DNA of 64,000 nt from Sphingopyxis bauzanensis (GCF_002205675.1 NZ_NISK01000003.1:124001-188000); one strand, 5' to 3'; positions 24,307 to 34,112 are shown, counted from the first letter of the stretch. A program made the numbers and translations. The notes: generated by a model from the letters alone, not told the origin.

Positions 24307-25899
24307 TCAGGCGGCGAACTGGTTCATCGTGTTGTCCTTGCCCGCGGCCTTGAGGGCCGCTTCGCCGGCGAAATATTCCTTGTGGTCGTCGCCGATGTCG
24401 CTGCCCGACATATTCTGGTGCTTGACGCAGGCGATACCCTGACGGATTTCGGCGCGCTGGACGCCCTTGACGTACCCCAGCATCGCTTCGTCGCCGAAAT
24501 ATTCCTTGGCGAGATTGTCGGTCGACAGCGCCGCGGTGTGATAGGTCGGCAGGGTGATGAGGTGGTGGAAGATGCCCGCGCGCTTCGCCGAATCGCGCTG
24601 GAAGGTGCGGATGCGGTTGTCGGCTTCGTCGCCGAGCGGGGTGCCGTCATAATCGACGCTCATCAGCTTGGCGCGGTCATAGGCGCTGACATCCTGACCG
24701 TCCTTTTCCCAGGCATCATAGACCTGCTGGCGGAAATTCAGTGTCCAGTTGAAGCTGGGCGAATTATTGTACGCGAGCTTCGCATTGGGGACGACTTCGC
24801 GGATGCGGTCGACCATGCCGGCGATCTGTTCGATGTGCGGCTTTTCGGTTTCGATCCACAGCAGGTCGGCGCCGTTCTGAAGCGAAGCGATGCAATCCAT
24901 GACGCAGCGGTCCTCGCCGGTACCGGCCTTGAACTGATAGAGGTTCGAGGGCAGGCGCTTCGGACGCATCAGCTTGCCGTCGCGGTTGATCAGCACGTCG
25001 CCGAGGTTGCCCGCGCCGTCGACCTCTTCGCAATCGAGGAAGCTGTTATACTGGTCGGCCAGATCGCCGGGCTCTTTCGAGAAAGCGATCTGCTTGGTCA
25101 GGCCCGCACCAAGGCTATCGGTGCGGGTGACGATGATGCCATCCTCGACGCCGAGTTCCATGAAGGCGTAGCGGCAGGCGCGGATTTTCGCGATGAAATC
25201 CTCGTGCGGCACGGTGACCTTGCCGTCCTGATGGCCGCACTGCTTTTCGTCCGAGACCTGATTTTCGATCTGGAGCGCGCAGGCGCCAGCTTCGATCATC
25301 TTCTTCGCGAGGAGGTATGTCGCCTCGGCATTGCCGAAACCCGCATCGATATCGGCGATGATCGGCACGACGTGCGTTTCATGATTGTCGATGCTCGCTT
25401 GGATCTGCTTCGCCTTTAGCTCATCACCCTCGGCGCGCGCGGCGTCGAGTTCGCGGAACAGCCCGCCGAGTTCGCGGGCGTCGGCCTGACGCAGGAAGGT
25501 GTAGATTTCCTCGATCAGCGCCGGGACGCTGGTCTTTTCGTGCATCGACTGGTCGGGCAGCGGACCGAATTCGCTGCGGAGCGCGGCGATCATCCAGCCC
25601 GACAGATAGATGTAGCGGCCCTTGGTGGTGCCGAAATGCTTCTTGATCGAGATCATCTTCTGCTGCGCGATGAAGCCGTGCCAGCAGCCGAGCGACTGGG
25701 TGTAGTTCGCGGGGTCGGCGTCATAGGCGGCCATGTCGGCGCGCATGATGCGCGCGGTGTAGCGGGCGACGTCGAGGCCGGTGCGGAATTTGTTCTGGGC
25801 GCGCATGCGGGCGATGCTTTCGCCGCTGATACCGTCCCATGTGCCGTCGTAGTCGCGGATGAGGCGGCCTGCCTGTGCCATGTCTTCCTGATAACCCAT
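24307..25899 (-). CDS. aceA: isocitrate lyase
   Basis: Glyoxylate-shunt enzyme splitting isocitrate into succinate and glyoxylate; cytoplasmic, 530 residues, the longer isocitrate lyase class. Substrate and metal residues lie in IIADIDAGFGNAEATYLL and IVTRTDSLGA; the catalytic cysteine loop reads SDEKQCGHQDGK, with Gln where many enzymes have Lys (KKCGH). The ATG at 25899 (MGYQEDMAQ) follows an AAGGAT site; the frame runs on upstream but without family sequence. It is divergent from an ScfR/RamB-type regulator, the classic arrangement for control by acetate or fatty-acid growth. No malate synthase gene is in the window. Confidence 0.96.
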   Translation of the reverse strand: MGYQEDMAQAGRLIRDYDGTWDGISGESIARMRAQNKFRTGLDVARYTARIMRADMAAYDADPANYTQSLGCWHGFIAQQKMISIKKHFGTTKGRYIYLSGWMIAALRSEFGPLPDQSMHEKTSVPALIEEIYTFLRQADARELGGLFRELDAARAEGDELKAKQIQASIDNHETHVVPIIADIDAGFGNAEATYLLAKKMIEAGACALQIENQVSDEKQCGHQDGKVTVPHEDFIAKIRACRYAFMELGVEDGIIVTRTDSLGAGLTKQIAFSKEPGDLADQYNSFLDCEEVDGAGNLGDVLINRDGKLMRPKRLPSNLYQFKAGTGEDRCVMDCIASLQNGADLLWIETEKPHIEQIAGMVDRIREVVPNAKLAYNNSPSFNWTLNFRQQVYDAWEKDGQDVSAYDRAKLMSVDYDGTPLGDEADNRIRTFQRDSAKRAGIFHHLITLPTYHTAALSTDNLAKEYFGDEAMLGYVKGVQRAEIRQGIACVKHQNMSGSDIGDDHKEYFAGEAALKAAGKDNTMNQFAA

Positions 25900-25950
25900 C
25901 GTCTTATCCTTGTGAGGAGGTGATGGGTGGATGTTGGCGAAGGTGCCGCA

Positions 25951-25988
25951 CAAAGTGAAAAGCTTTGTCAATAATATTTGTGAAATAT
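25951..25988. promoter_or_regulatory. candidate operators between aceA and its regulator
   Basis: Two inverted repeats lie in the 139-bp divergent gap: CAAAG-N7-CTTTG (25951-25967) and the perfect palindrome ATATTT-GTG-AAATAT (25974-25988). The gap is much more AT-rich than its surroundings and also holds GTGTAAA direct repeats near 26000 and 26011. The CAAAG arms recall RamB-type sites. Position and symmetry are seen; the binding protein is inferred. Confidence 0.5.
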
Positions 25989-26038
25989 GCCGTATCGGTG
26001 TAAATTGGCGTGTAAAGTAGTAAAGAAAGTTACAGTCG

Positions 26039-27427
26039 ATGGCGGAGCGACGGGTGTTTGCCGGGCCGGCGGTGCGCAAGGTGCGGCGCGAGGCGGGGAT
26101 GACGCAGGCGGCGATGGCCGAGGCGCTGGATATTTCGCCAAGCTACCTCAATCTGATCGAGCATGGCCAGCGGCCGCTGTCGGCGACGGTGATCGTCAAG
26201 CTGGCCGAGCGCTTCGGCTTCGATGCTGCGACTTTAGGGGTCGATGTCGTGCCGGGCGGGGGAGCGGGGTTGCGGCGGCGGTTGTCCGATGCGCGTTTTG
26301 CCGATTTGGGGATCGGTGCGCAGGAGATCGAGGAGTGGCTCCAGGCCGCGCCGACGACTGCCGCGGCCTTTGCCCGGCTGTTCGATGCGGCGCCCGAAGG
26401 TGCGGCAACTTTACAGGAGGAAGCCCCCGAAGTTGCCGCGGTGCGCCGCGCGATCGAGAAATGGCGCAACCATTTTGCCGATCTGGATGCCAAGGCCGAG
26501 GAATTGGCCGACGAATTGCGACTGGCAGGCGGCGACCTGTACGGCACGATTTCCGAGCGTTTGCGCACGCGCCACCAGCTCGGCATCCGGATATTGCCAA
26601 GCGATGTGATGCCCGATCGCCTCCGTTTGCTCGACTGGCACGCGCGGCAATTGATGCTCAGCGAATTGCTGCGCCCCGCGTCGCGCACCTTTCAGGCCGC
26701 GGCCACGCTGGCGCAGATCGAGGCGAAGGCCGAGATCAACGCGCTGGTCGCGGGCGCCGAATTTGCTGAGAGCGCAGCGGCGCGCCTGTTCGAGCGGCAT
26801 CTGGTCCATTATTTCGCCGCGGCGCTGATGATGCCGTACAGCCGGTTCCTGCGCGCGTGCGACGCGACGGGGTATGATCTGCTGCTGCTCCAGCGACGTT
26901 TCGGCGCGGGCTATGAGCAGGTCGCGCACCGGCTGACGACGCTCCAGCGCGTCGGCGCGCGCGGGCTACCCTTTTTCATGCTGCGCATCGACCGCGCCGG
27001 GCAGGGGAGCAAACGCTATGCCGGGGCGAGCCAGTCGCCGCTGGTCGATGGCGACACGCGCTGTCCGTTGTGGGGGGTGCATGAGGCTTTCGCGCGCCCC
27101 GGCGAAGTGATCGCCGACCTGGTCGAGCTGGAGGATGGGTCGCGGTGGTTCACGCAATCGCGCAGCGTTGCGGCGCCCGGGGCGACCGGCAGCGGCACGC
27201 CTGCGCGCTTTGCGGTGTGCGTCGGGGTTGATGCGAAGGTCGCGGCGCCCTTGATCGCTGCGCGGGGGATCGACCTAATGCGCAGCCCCGCAACCCCGAT
27301 CGGGCTGGGATGCCGCCGCTGCACGCGCACAGGATGTGTGCAACGGTCAATGCCGCCGCTGGGCCGGCCGTTGCGGTTCAGGGATGGCGAGCGCGGGGTG
27401 AGTGCGTTCGATTTTGCGGGCGATTGA
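26039..27427 (+). CDS. ScfR/RamB-family transcriptional regulator (XRE-HTH plus ImmA/IrrE-like and DUF2083 regions)
   Basis: A 462-residue regulator of the short-chain fatty-acid/RamB family. Residues ~10-65 are an XRE helix-turn-helix (VRKVRREAGMTQAAMAEALD, then SPSYLNLIEHGQRPLS). The middle resembles the IrrE-like domain without HExxH, and the C-terminal DUF2083 region carries a cysteine cluster, GCRRCTRTGCVQRSMPP (~425-441). Relatives control glyoxylate-cycle or propionate genes in response to acyl-CoA. Its divergence from aceA supports that role. The ATG at 26039 has only a weak AAAGAAAG upstream. Confidence 0.9.
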   Translation: MAERRVFAGPAVRKVRREAGMTQAAMAEALDISPSYLNLIEHGQRPLSATVIVKLAERFGFDAATLGVDVVPGGGAGLRRRLSDARFADLGIGAQEIEEWLQAAPTTAAAFARLFDAAPEGAATLQEEAPEVAAVRRAIEKWRNHFADLDAKAEELADELRLAGGDLYGTISERLRTRHQLGIRILPSDVMPDRLRLLDWHARQLMLSELLRPASRTFQAAATLAQIEAKAEINALVAGAEFAESAAARLFERHLVHYFAAALMMPYSRFLRACDATGYDLLLLQRRFGAGYEQVAHRLTTLQRVGARGLPFFMLRIDRAGQGSKRYAGASQSPLVDGDTRCPLWGVHEAFARPGEVIADLVELEDGSRWFTQSRSVAAPGATGSGTPARFAVCVGVDAKVAAPLIAARGIDLMRSPATPIGLGCRRCTRTGCVQRSMPPLGRPLRFRDGERGVSAFDFAGD

Positions 27428-27442
27428 CGGCGGTGGCGAGCC

Positions 27443-27811
27443 CTAGTCAGACGCCAGCGCAATCGCCTCTATTTCAATCCGGAAACCAAAGTGGAGCGGC
27501 CCCGTGGGCACCACGCTCCGCGCCGGACGCGCCGCGCCGAAAAATTGGCCGTACACTTCGTCGAGCTCGGGCCAGTCGGCCATGTCGCTGAGATAGACGG
27601 TCGTCTTGAGCACCCGCGACAGGTCGGCCCCGGCATCGCTGAGGACCGATCGCAAATTGGCGAGCGCCTGCTGCGCCTGGTCTTTGAACGACGCGCTGGC
27701 CAGCGACGTGTCGCGGCCCGGTCGCAGTGGCAGTTGGCCCGATGTGAAGATCAGGCCAGCGCCGCGCGTGAACGGCGAATAATGCGGGGCGCGGACATTT
27801 GGCGACGTCAT
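27443..27811 (-). CDS. Rid family protein (RidA-like)
   Basis: A 122-residue protein of the YjgF/YER057c/UK114 superfamily (FTSGQLPL, QQALANLRSVLSDAGADLSRV, IEIEAIAL), normally a trimer. In RidA a conserved Arg in the C-terminal motif (ARLP) hydrolyses enamine/imine intermediates. Here the matching stretch reads SVVPTGPLHFGFRIEIEA with no Arg at that position, so it looks like one of the Rid subfamilies lacking deaminase activity. It lies after katE on the same strand. Confidence 0.85.
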   Translation of the reverse strand: MTSPNVRAPHYSPFTRGAGLIFTSGQLPLRPGRDTSLASASFKDQAQQALANLRSVLSDAGADLSRVLKTTVYLSDMADWPELDEVYGQFFGAARPARSVVPTGPLHFGFRIEIEAIALASD

Positions 27812-27854
27812 TCGATGGCTCCAGACTCGATCGGGCGCGATGCCCGTGGTCGCG

Positions 27855-27889
27855 GGGAATATCGCACGCGCGGGGCGTGCGATATTCCC
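27855..27889. terminator. perfect 15-bp inverted repeat between katE and the Rid gene
   Basis: GGGAATATCGCACGC (27855-27869) pairs exactly with 27875-27889 around a GCGGG loop. It lies just after the katE stop on the minus strand. No T-run follows, so it may be a rho-dependent end, a processing site or a small repetitive palindrome. Confidence 0.55.
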
Positions 27890-27916
27890 AATCGTCCCGG
27901 TTCGCTCGATTTCCCG

Positions 27917-30061
27917 TCAGGCCAGATCGCGCACCTTGGCTTCGCGCGCCCAGTGACGCCGCGTGCCGACCTTGGCAAACCCGTCGAGCGTGACGACGCC
28001 GCTGTCCTTTTCCACGCCCGCCTTGTCGAGCAGGATTTGCGTGGCTTCGTCGTGGGCAATCGTCTTGCAATGGCCAAAGGCATCCATGAACCACTGCACC
28101 GCGGCGCCCTGTTTCGACAGCGTTTTGGCCTGATCGTCGGTCAGGATCGACGCGATGGCGTCGAACAATACCGAGGGGGAACCGGCGAGCTGACCGTCGG
28201 CCTTGAGCGTGCCGCCCTTGACCTTGATGCCGCCGACCTTGGGCGCAACGAGGAAAGCGGTGCCGCCCGCCTTTTCGATTGTGGCTTTCAGCGCGTCGAT
28301 CGCCGCCTTGTCCGATCCTTCGGCGAACAGGATCGCGACCTTGCGGCCCTCCATCGTGTCGTCGGCGTTCTTCTGGATCGACAGCGCGTCGGAGGGTTTG
28401 AGATCGACGGGCGCGCGCGCCGCCTTTTCCTTGGCGGGCAGATCGATCGCGAGGCCGTCGGCGACGCGCTTGGCGAGGTTGTCGTCGATGTTGCGCAGCT
28501 GGCCGACGACGCGGACACGGACGTGATCGAGCGTCACTTTCGACAGTTCGAACACGAGCGCCGAGGCAATATGCGCCTGCTCGTTCTCGGTCTGCGACAG
28601 GTAGAACATCCGTGCCTGGCTGAAATGATCGGCGAAGAGTTCGGCTCGGACGCGGAGTTTCTGGGTCGGGTCGTTGCGTTCGTCATTGGTCGTGAAGGCG
28701 TTGAAACCCGTCGCGGGGCTGGGACGCGGCCCGCCGTTTTCGCCCGCTTCGGCCAAGCTGTTGGGCTCGTAATTGGCGCGCCCGGTCGGGACCAGCGTCT
28801 GCATCATCCCATCGCGCTGAAAATTGTGGAACGGGCATTTCGGCGCGTTGATCGGAATCTGGTGGAAGTTTGTCGTTCCCAGCCGCGACTTTTGCGTGTC
28901 GAGGTAGGAGAAGAGGCGGCCCTGGAGCAGCGGATCGTTGCTGAAGTCGATACCGGGGATGATGTTCGACGGCAAGAAGGCGACCTGTTCGGTTTCGGCG
29001 AAGAAATTGTCGACGTTGCGGTTGAGCGTCATGCGGCCGACGATCTCGACCGGCACGTCTTCTTCGGGGATCAGCTTGGTGGCGTCGAGCACATCATAGG
29101 GCTGCTTGGCGGCGAACGCCTCGTCGAAGACCTGAACGCCCAGATCCCACGCCGGGAAGTCGCCCGCGTCGATCGCCTCGAACAGGTCGCGGCGGTGGAA
29201 ATCGGGATCGGCCCCCGCGATCTTGACCGCCTCGTCCCACGTCGTCGACTGGATGCCGAGCACCGGCTTCCAGTGGAATTTGACGAATTTGCCGTCGCCC
29301 TTTTCATTGACGAAGCGGAAGGTGTGGACGCCGAAACCCTCGATCATGCGCAGGCTGCGCGGGATCGTGCGGTCGGACATCGCCCACATGATCATGTGCA
29401 TCGCCTCTGGCATCAAGCCGATGAAGTCCCAGAAGGTGTCGTGCGCGCTGGCGGCCTGCGGATAGCCGCGGTCGGCCTCCATCTTGACGCTGTGGACGAG
29501 GTCGGGAAATTTCATCGCGTCCTGGATGAAGAACACCGGAATATTGTTGCCAACCAGATCCCAGTTGCCGCTGTCGGTATAGAGCTTGACCGCAAAGCCG
29601 CGGACGTCGCGCGGGGTATCGACCGACCCGGCGCCGCCAGCGACGGTCGAGAAGCGGACGAACACCGGACAGCTTGCGCCTTCGGTTTGAAAGATCGACG
29701 CCTTGGTCAGCCCCGGGATCGCCTTGGTGCATTCGAACACGCCGTGCGCGCCCGAACCGCGTGCGTGGACGATGCGCTCAGGGATCCGCTCATGGTCGAA
29801 ATGGAAGATTTTTTCGCGGAGGACGAAGTCCTCGAGCAGGGTCGGGCCGCGTTCGCCGGCGCGCAGCGAATTCTGGTTGTCAGCAATGCGGTGGCCGAAA
29901 TTGTCGGTGAGATAGGCGGCGGGGTGAGCGCCGTAGGCGACGGTTTGATGAAGCTCGCCGCCGTTGCCTTGTTCGGTCGAGAAGGCGGGCTGTTCGGCGC
30001 CGGGCTGGTGATCGTGCAGCTGGTTGTCGGTGGCGGGCGAGGGGGCGGGTTTTTTGGGCAT
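27917..30061 (-). CDS. katE: large-subunit catalase HPII
   Basis: A 714-residue monofunctional haem catalase that splits hydrogen peroxide in the cytoplasm. The catalytic His lies in [15 protein letters not shown] (~95), the distal Asn in [13 protein letters not shown] (~170) and the proximal haem-ligand Tyr in [14 protein letters not shown] (~383). The last ~150 residues form the flavodoxin/DJ-1-like C-terminal domain of clade 2 catalases ([13 protein letters not shown]). The ATG at 30061 follows AGGAAAG; the upstream open frame has no family sequence. It is divergent from the HD-GYP gene. Confidence 0.96.
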   Translation of the reverse strand: MPKKPAPSPATDNQLHDHQPGAEQPAFSTEQGNGGELHQTVAYGAHPAAYLTDNFGHRIADNQNSLRAGERGPTLLEDFVLREKIFHFDHERIPERIVHARGSGAHGVFECTKAIPGLTKASIFQTEGASCPVFVRFSTVAGGAGSVDTPRDVRGFAVKLYTDSGNWDLVGNNIPVFFIQDAMKFPDLVHSVKMEADRGYPQAASAHDTFWDFIGLMPEAMHMIMWAMSDRTIPRSLRMIEGFGVHTFRFVNEKGDGKFVKFHWKPVLGIQSTTWDEAVKIAGADPDFHRRDLFEAIDAGDFPAWDLGVQVFDEAFAAKQPYDVLDATKLIPEEDVPVEIVGRMTLNRNVDNFFAETEQVAFLPSNIIPGIDFSNDPLLQGRLFSYLDTQKSRLGTTNFHQIPINAPKCPFHNFQRDGMMQTLVPTGRANYEPNSLAEAGENGGPRPSPATGFNAFTTNDERNDPTQKLRVRAELFADHFSQARMFYLSQTENEQAHIASALVFELSKVTLDHVRVRVVGQLRNIDDNLAKRVADGLAIDLPAKEKAARAPVDLKPSDALSIQKNADDTMEGRKVAILFAEGSDKAAIDALKATIEKAGGTAFLVAPKVGGIKVKGGTLKADGQLAGSPSVLFDAIASILTDDQAKTLSKQGAAVQWFMDAFGHCKTIAHDEATQILLDKAGVEKDSGVVTLDGFAKVGTRRHWAREAKVRDLA

Positions 30062-30248
30062 CGGTCTTTCCTTCCGCCGCGGAAGGCGACACCCCATCAA
30101 CCCGCCGTACCGGACGGGAGTTGCATGTGCGGCAGGCAAAGTTTGTGCTGCTTGCGATGGTTGGTGAAGCTTCCCCTAAAGTATCATCCATTCTGGACGT
30201 TAATCGAAAATCGGGAGCTATCGCGGCCACCCGAACAGGATCGGACCC

Positions 30249-31538
30249 TTGTTGCTTCACCTCAACCCCGAGCAAGTCGAGATCGGCATGTTCGTCGATG
30301 CGTTCGACGGGCGGTGGATCGACCATCCGTTCTGGCGCAGCCGGTTTTTAATCGAGACCGCCGACCAGTTGGCGCGGATCCGCGCATCGGGGGTCAGCGC
30401 AGTGATCGTCGATCGCAGTCGCAGCCGGATGGCAGCCGGCGCCGCCACCGACGTCCTTCCCGACGATCGCCGCCAATCGGCGCGCGGGCTGGCGCCGCCT
30501 TATCGTGGTGTCGAACGGCGCCGCGCGAACATCTTTGCGCCGCCGCCGTCCGAGCGTCCGGTGCGGCCCGCGAGTTACGCCCAGGAGCGCCGCCGCGCCG
30601 AGCGCCTCATCGCGAAATCGAAGCAGGCGGTGATCGACCTGTTCGGCGCCGCCAGAATGGGCCGCGCGGTCGAAGCGCGGCGGATGGCATCGCTGGCCGA
30701 GGCTGTCGGCAAATCGATCACCCGCCAGTCACGCGCGATGATCGACCTGGTGCGGCTGAAGCAGAAGGACGAATATATCTATCTCCATTCGGTCGCCGTC
30801 TGCGCGCTGATGATCAATTTTGCTCGCCATCTGAAGCTGGACGAAGCCGAAGTGCAGGCGCTGGGGGTTGCGGGGTTGCTGCACGACGTCGGCAAGGTCG
30901 CGATCGCCGACGATGTGTTGTTCAAGCCCGGCAAGCTGTCGACGTGCGAACGCAGCGCGGTCGAGGTTCACCCGGAGGCAGGCCACGCGTTCCTGCTGAA
31001 ATCGCAGGATATTCCGGCGGCGGCGTTCGAAGTGTGCCTGCGCCACCATGAAAAGATGGACGGTACCGGCTACCCCGGCGGGCTGGGGGGCGACGAGCTG
31101 TCGCTCTATGCGCGGATGGGCGCGATTTGTGACGTCTATGACGCGGTGACGTCCGACCGGCCGTATAAGGCGGCGTGGTCGCCGTGCGAGGCGCTGACCG
31201 CGATGCAAGGCTGGGCGGGTCATGTCGACCCGCCGCTGCTCGACCAGTTCGCGGACAGCTTGGGCATTTTTCCGGTCGGCACGCTGGTGATGCTGTCGAG
31301 CGGGATGCTAGGCATCGTCACGGGCAGCGCGGGCGAAAACGGCGAGGCGATAGCGGTGCGGGTGTTTTTCGACGGCGACCTGTTGACCGAAGTCCCGCCG
31401 TTTGACTGCGAAATCGGGCCGACGACGCGTGAGCCGCGGATCCTGGGCCGCGCGAGCCACAAATTCTGGCGCTTCGATGATTGGTCGGCCACGGTTGCGC
31501 GGGTGCTGGCGGCAGACCCGGTGGCCGTGACCGGCTAA
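30249..31538 (+). CDS. HD-GYP domain phosphodiesterase with N-terminal DUF3391
   Basis: A 429-residue predicted cyclic-di-GMP phosphodiesterase. The N-terminus (LNPEQVEIGMFVDAFDGRW) is the DUF3391 type. The HD-GYP domain (~170-340) has the metal HD pair in GLLHDVGKVA, a HHEKMDGTGYPGGLGGDE signature with GYP intact, and the later DVYDAVTSDRPYKA block. It is cytoplasmic, with no membrane segment. The start is a TTG at 30249 (another TTG follows at once); no ATG or GTG is available ahead of the conserved N-terminus. It neighbours exopolysaccharide genes, so a role in biofilm control is plausible but inferred. Confidence 0.92.
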   Translation: MLLHLNPEQVEIGMFVDAFDGRWIDHPFWRSRFLIETADQLARIRASGVSAVIVDRSRSRMAAGAATDVLPDDRRQSARGLAPPYRGVERRRANIFAPPPSERPVRPASYAQERRRAERLIAKSKQAVIDLFGAARMGRAVEARRMASLAEAVGKSITRQSRAMIDLVRLKQKDEYIYLHSVAVCALMINFARHLKLDEAEVQALGVAGLLHDVGKVAIADDVLFKPGKLSTCERSAVEVHPEAGHAFLLKSQDIPAAAFEVCLRHHEKMDGTGYPGGLGGDELSLYARMGAICDVYDAVTSDRPYKAAWSPCEALTAMQGWAGHVDPPLLDQFADSLGIFPVGTLVMLSSGMLGIVTGSAGENGEAIAVRVFFDGDLLTEVPPFDCEIGPTTREPRILGRASHKFWRFDDWSATVARVLAADPVAVTG

Positions 31539-31547
31539 AACGGAGCG

Positions 31548-32594
31548 CTACTCGCGCGCTTTGGCGGCGGCGCGGACATCCTGCGAGCGATCCAGCGGCA
31601 TGACGAGGATGTCGTCGCCGTCGACGATCACCGCGACATGGTCCATGCCGACCAGCGACACGCGCTTGCCGCCAGCGCGGACGAGGTTGTGATGGCTGTC
31701 GTGGAGGAAAGCGTCGCCGGTGACCGCGTTGCCCGCGGCGTCCTTGGGCGCGAGGGCGTGGACCGCTTGCCAGCTGCCGAGGTCGGACCAGCCCATCGAT
31801 GCGGGGACGACGGCGACGCGGTCGTCCTTTTCCATCACCGCATAGTCGATGGAGTCCGACGGCGCCTGCGCGAAATGGACGGCGTCGGCATAGAGCGCGT
31901 CGCCGTCGATCCTGCCTGCGGCGACGGCGCGGTCGGCGGCTTCGAAAATGGCGCGGCAGTGGGTGAGCATCGCGTCGCGCATCCGCCCGGCGCGGAACAG
32001 GAAGATGCCGGCGTTCCAGCTGTAGCCGCCCGCCGCGAGCATTGCCTGTGCATCCGCGAGGGGCGGCTTTTCGATGAAGCGGTCGACCGCGAAGCCCCCA
32101 TGACCGTCGGCGTCGCCTAGCGCCGCGCCGCTGGCGATATAGCCGAAGCCGGTTTCGGGGGCATCGGGATTGATGCCGAAGGTAACGATCCAGTCCTGCT
32201 GCGCCAGCCGTGCGCCTTTGGCGATCGCGGCGTGGAAGGCGGCGACATCGGCGATCACATGGTCGCTCGGCATCACCAGCAGCAGCGTGTCGGCGTCGGC
32301 GCGCGCGACGGCGAGGGCGATGGCGGCGGCGGTGTTGCGGGGCATCGGTTCAACGAGCAGAGATGCCTTGTGCGCCCCCAATTGGTCGCGGACCGCGGCG
32401 ACATGCGCGTCGCCGCACAGGATGACCGGGGGAACGAAACCGGCGTCGGCTGGCGTGCGCGCAAGCGTTTGCTGAAACAGGCTTTGCGCGCCGGTCAGCG
32501 GCAGGAACTGCTTCGCGCGGTCGCCGCGCGATTCGGGCCACAGGCGCGTTCCGGCGCCGCCGCACAGGATGACGGGTTGAATGATGTTGGTCAT
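31548..32594 (-). CDS. manC: mannose-1-phosphate guanylyltransferase
   Basis: A 348-residue nucleotidyltransferase that makes GDP-mannose from mannose-1-phosphate and GTP for surface polysaccharide. The signature loop is PVILCGGAGTRLWPESR (~8-24), followed by AKQFLPL, MPSDHVI (~108) and FIEKPPLADA (~175). It lacks the C-terminal mannose-6-phosphate isomerase domain of bifunctional enzymes. It is divergent from the PEP-CTERM-type glycosyltransferase operon and converges with the HD-GYP gene with 9 bases between stops. Confidence 0.94.
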   Translation of the reverse strand: MTNIIQPVILCGGAGTRLWPESRGDRAKQFLPLTGAQSLFQQTLARTPADAGFVPPVILCGDAHVAAVRDQLGAHKASLLVEPMPRNTAAAIALAVARADADTLLLVMPSDHVIADVAAFHAAIAKGARLAQQDWIVTFGINPDAPETGFGYIASGAALGDADGHGGFAVDRFIEKPPLADAQAMLAAGGYSWNAGIFLFRAGRMRDAMLTHCRAIFEAADRAVAAGRIDGDALYADAVHFAQAPSDSIDYAVMEKDDRVAVVPASMGWSDLGSWQAVHALAPKDAAGNAVTGDAFLHDSHHNLVRAGGKRVSLVGMDHVAVIVDGDDILVMPLDRSQDVRAAAKARE

Positions 32595-32651
32595 CGAATC
32601 GGTCTATCGCCTTGGATGCAGCAGGTCATCCCCGATTGCGCGCATCGTGAG

Positions 32652-32668
32652 TGTAAAATTAACCGACA
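32652..32668 (+). promoter_or_regulatory. candidate PrsR box upstream of the glycosyltransferase operon
   Basis: TGTAAAATTAACCGACA lies about 10 bases ahead of a GG-N10-GC sigma-54 core. It resembles, as far as I remember, the upstream element described for PEP-CTERM/exosortase genes. The operon encodes PrsK and PrsR, a sigma-54-type kinase/activator pair, so autocontrol is a natural reading. Memory of the consensus is not certain. Confidence 0.45.
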
Positions 32669-32679
32669 GTTGACGCCTC

Positions 32680-32693
32680 GGTTGTAGTATTGC
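32680..32693 (+). promoter_or_regulatory. sigma-54 (RpoN) promoter core
   Basis: GG (32680-32681), exactly 10 bases, then GC (32692-32693), within GGTTGTAGTATTGC; this fits the -24/-12 spacing. Transcription would start near 32704, about 18 bases before the glycosyltransferase ATG. The downstream PrsR is a sigma-54-dependent activator with an intact GAFTGA loop. Confidence 0.5.
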
Positions 32694-32721
32694 GCGACGC
32701 GAAAGGGTTGCCCGTTTTACC

Positions 32722-34110
32722 ATGTTCCGGCTGTTCAAACATTATGTCCCGCACGCCGTCGTCTGGCTGGCACTGATCGAATTTCTGGCGCTGCTCGGCT
32801 CGGCCGAGGCGGCGTGGCATTTCTATGCCAATTATGCGGGGTTCGATGCCGGGCTGCTCGCCGACCGCTGGCTGCCGCTTACGACCTTTGCGGTGTCCAA
32901 CTCGCTCGCGATGATGGCGACCGGGATGTACGGCAACGAAGGGCTGCGCTCGATGCGGTTCGCCACCGCGCGGCTGCTCGCGGCGATTTCGCTCGGGGTG
33001 ATTTTCCTGTCGGTGCTAGGGTTCCTGTTACCGACCGCGACTTTGTGGCGTGCGAACAGTCTGTATGCGATGGCATTGGCGATTGCGGCGTTGTTCGTGA
33101 TCCGGCTGGCGCTGACGCAGTCGGCGGGTGCCGAGGCGTTTCGGCGCCGGATATTGGTGCTGGGCGCCGGCGCGCGCGCGGCGCGGCTGGCGGCGCTGGC
33201 GGACGAACCGGGCAGCGGGCTGGAGATTGTCGGCTTTGTCGCGATGAGCGGCGCCGAGAAAAAGGTTGCCAGCGCGGTGCCGCGCGAGGCGATTCCCAAT
33301 CTGTCCGAGCATGTCGTGACGCTGCGTGCGGGCGAGGTGGTGCTGGCGCTCGAAGAACGGCGCAACGCGCTGCCGCTGAACGACCTGCTGCGGGTCAAGA
33401 CGACGGGGGTGCATGTCAACGATATCGCGAGCTTTATCGAGCGCGAGACGGGGCGCGTCGACCTGGCGACGACGAACCCGAGCGGGCTGATTTTTTCGGA
33501 CGGTTTTTCGGCGGGGCAGCGTATTTCAAAGGTCGGTAAGCGGTTGTTCGACATCGTCGCCAGCTTGATCGTACTGGTCATCGGGCTGCCGCTGATCCTC
33601 GTCGCAGGGATTGCCGTGGTGCTCGACAGTCGCGGTCCGGTTTTTTATCGCCAGCCGCGCGTTGGTCTGTTCGGCGAGCCGTATGACATCTACAAAATCC
33701 GCTCGATGCGGACCGACGCAGAGGCCGCGGGCAAAGCGGTGTGGGCGAGCGAGAATGATCCGCGCATCACTCGCGTCGGGCGGATTATCCGTAATCTCAG
33801 GATCGACGAACTGCCGCAGCTGTGGTGCGTGCTGAAGGGCGAGATGAGCTTTGTCGGACCGCGCCCCGAAAGGCCCAGCTTCGTCGAAGAACTTGAGCAA
33901 AAAATGCCCTATTATGCAGAGCGGCATATGGTGAAGCCAGGGCTGACCGGTTGGGCGCAGATCAATTACCCCTATGGCGCGTCGGTCGAGGATGCGCGGG
34001 TGAAGCTGGAATATGACCTGTATTATGCGAAAAATTACTCGCCCTTCCTCGACCTGTTGATCTTGTTGCAGACGGTCCGCGTCGTGCTGTGGCCCGACGG
34101 CGCGCGCTGA
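32722..34110 (+). CDS. TIGR03013 family PEP-CTERM/XrtA-system glycosyltransferase
   Basis: A 462-residue polyprenyl-phosphate sugar-1-phosphate transferase of the group found with PEP-CTERM/exosortase loci (EpsB-like). Four N-terminal membrane helices (~15-130) and a CoA-binding-like central domain ([18 protein letters not shown]) lead to a fifth helix (~278-300) and the bacterial sugar transferase domain, with [23 protein letters not shown] and [13 protein letters not shown]. It starts exopolysaccharide repeat-unit assembly at the inner membrane. It is the first gene of a tight operon with prsK, prsR and prsT. Confidence 0.93.
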   Translation: MFRLFKHYVPHAVVWLALIEFLALLGSAEAAWHFYANYAGFDAGLLADRWLPLTTFAVSNSLAMMATGMYGNEGLRSMRFATARLLAAISLGVIFLSVLGFLLPTATLWRANSLYAMALAIAALFVIRLALTQSAGAEAFRRRILVLGAGARAARLAALADEPGSGLEIVGFVAMSGAEKKVASAVPREAIPNLSEHVVTLRAGEVVLALEERRNALPLNDLLRVKTTGVHVNDIASFIERETGRVDLATTNPSGLIFSDGFSAGQRISKVGKRLFDIVASLIVLVIGLPLILVAGIAVVLDSRGPVFYRQPRVGLFGEPYDIYKIRSMRTDAEAAGKAVWASENDPRITRVGRIIRNLRIDELPQLWCVLKGEMSFVGPRPERPSFVEELEQKMPYYAERHMVKPGLTGWAQINYPYGASVEDARVKLEYDLYYAKNYSPFLDLLILLQTVRVVLWPDGAR

Positions 34111-34112
34111 CC

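Noticed and set aside
27491-31051. A 1186-codon plus-strand frame spanning the Rid, catalase and HD-GYP genes
   Set aside because: It runs antisense through katE and out of frame through the HD-GYP gene, both of which are well supported. It is a high-GC artefact.
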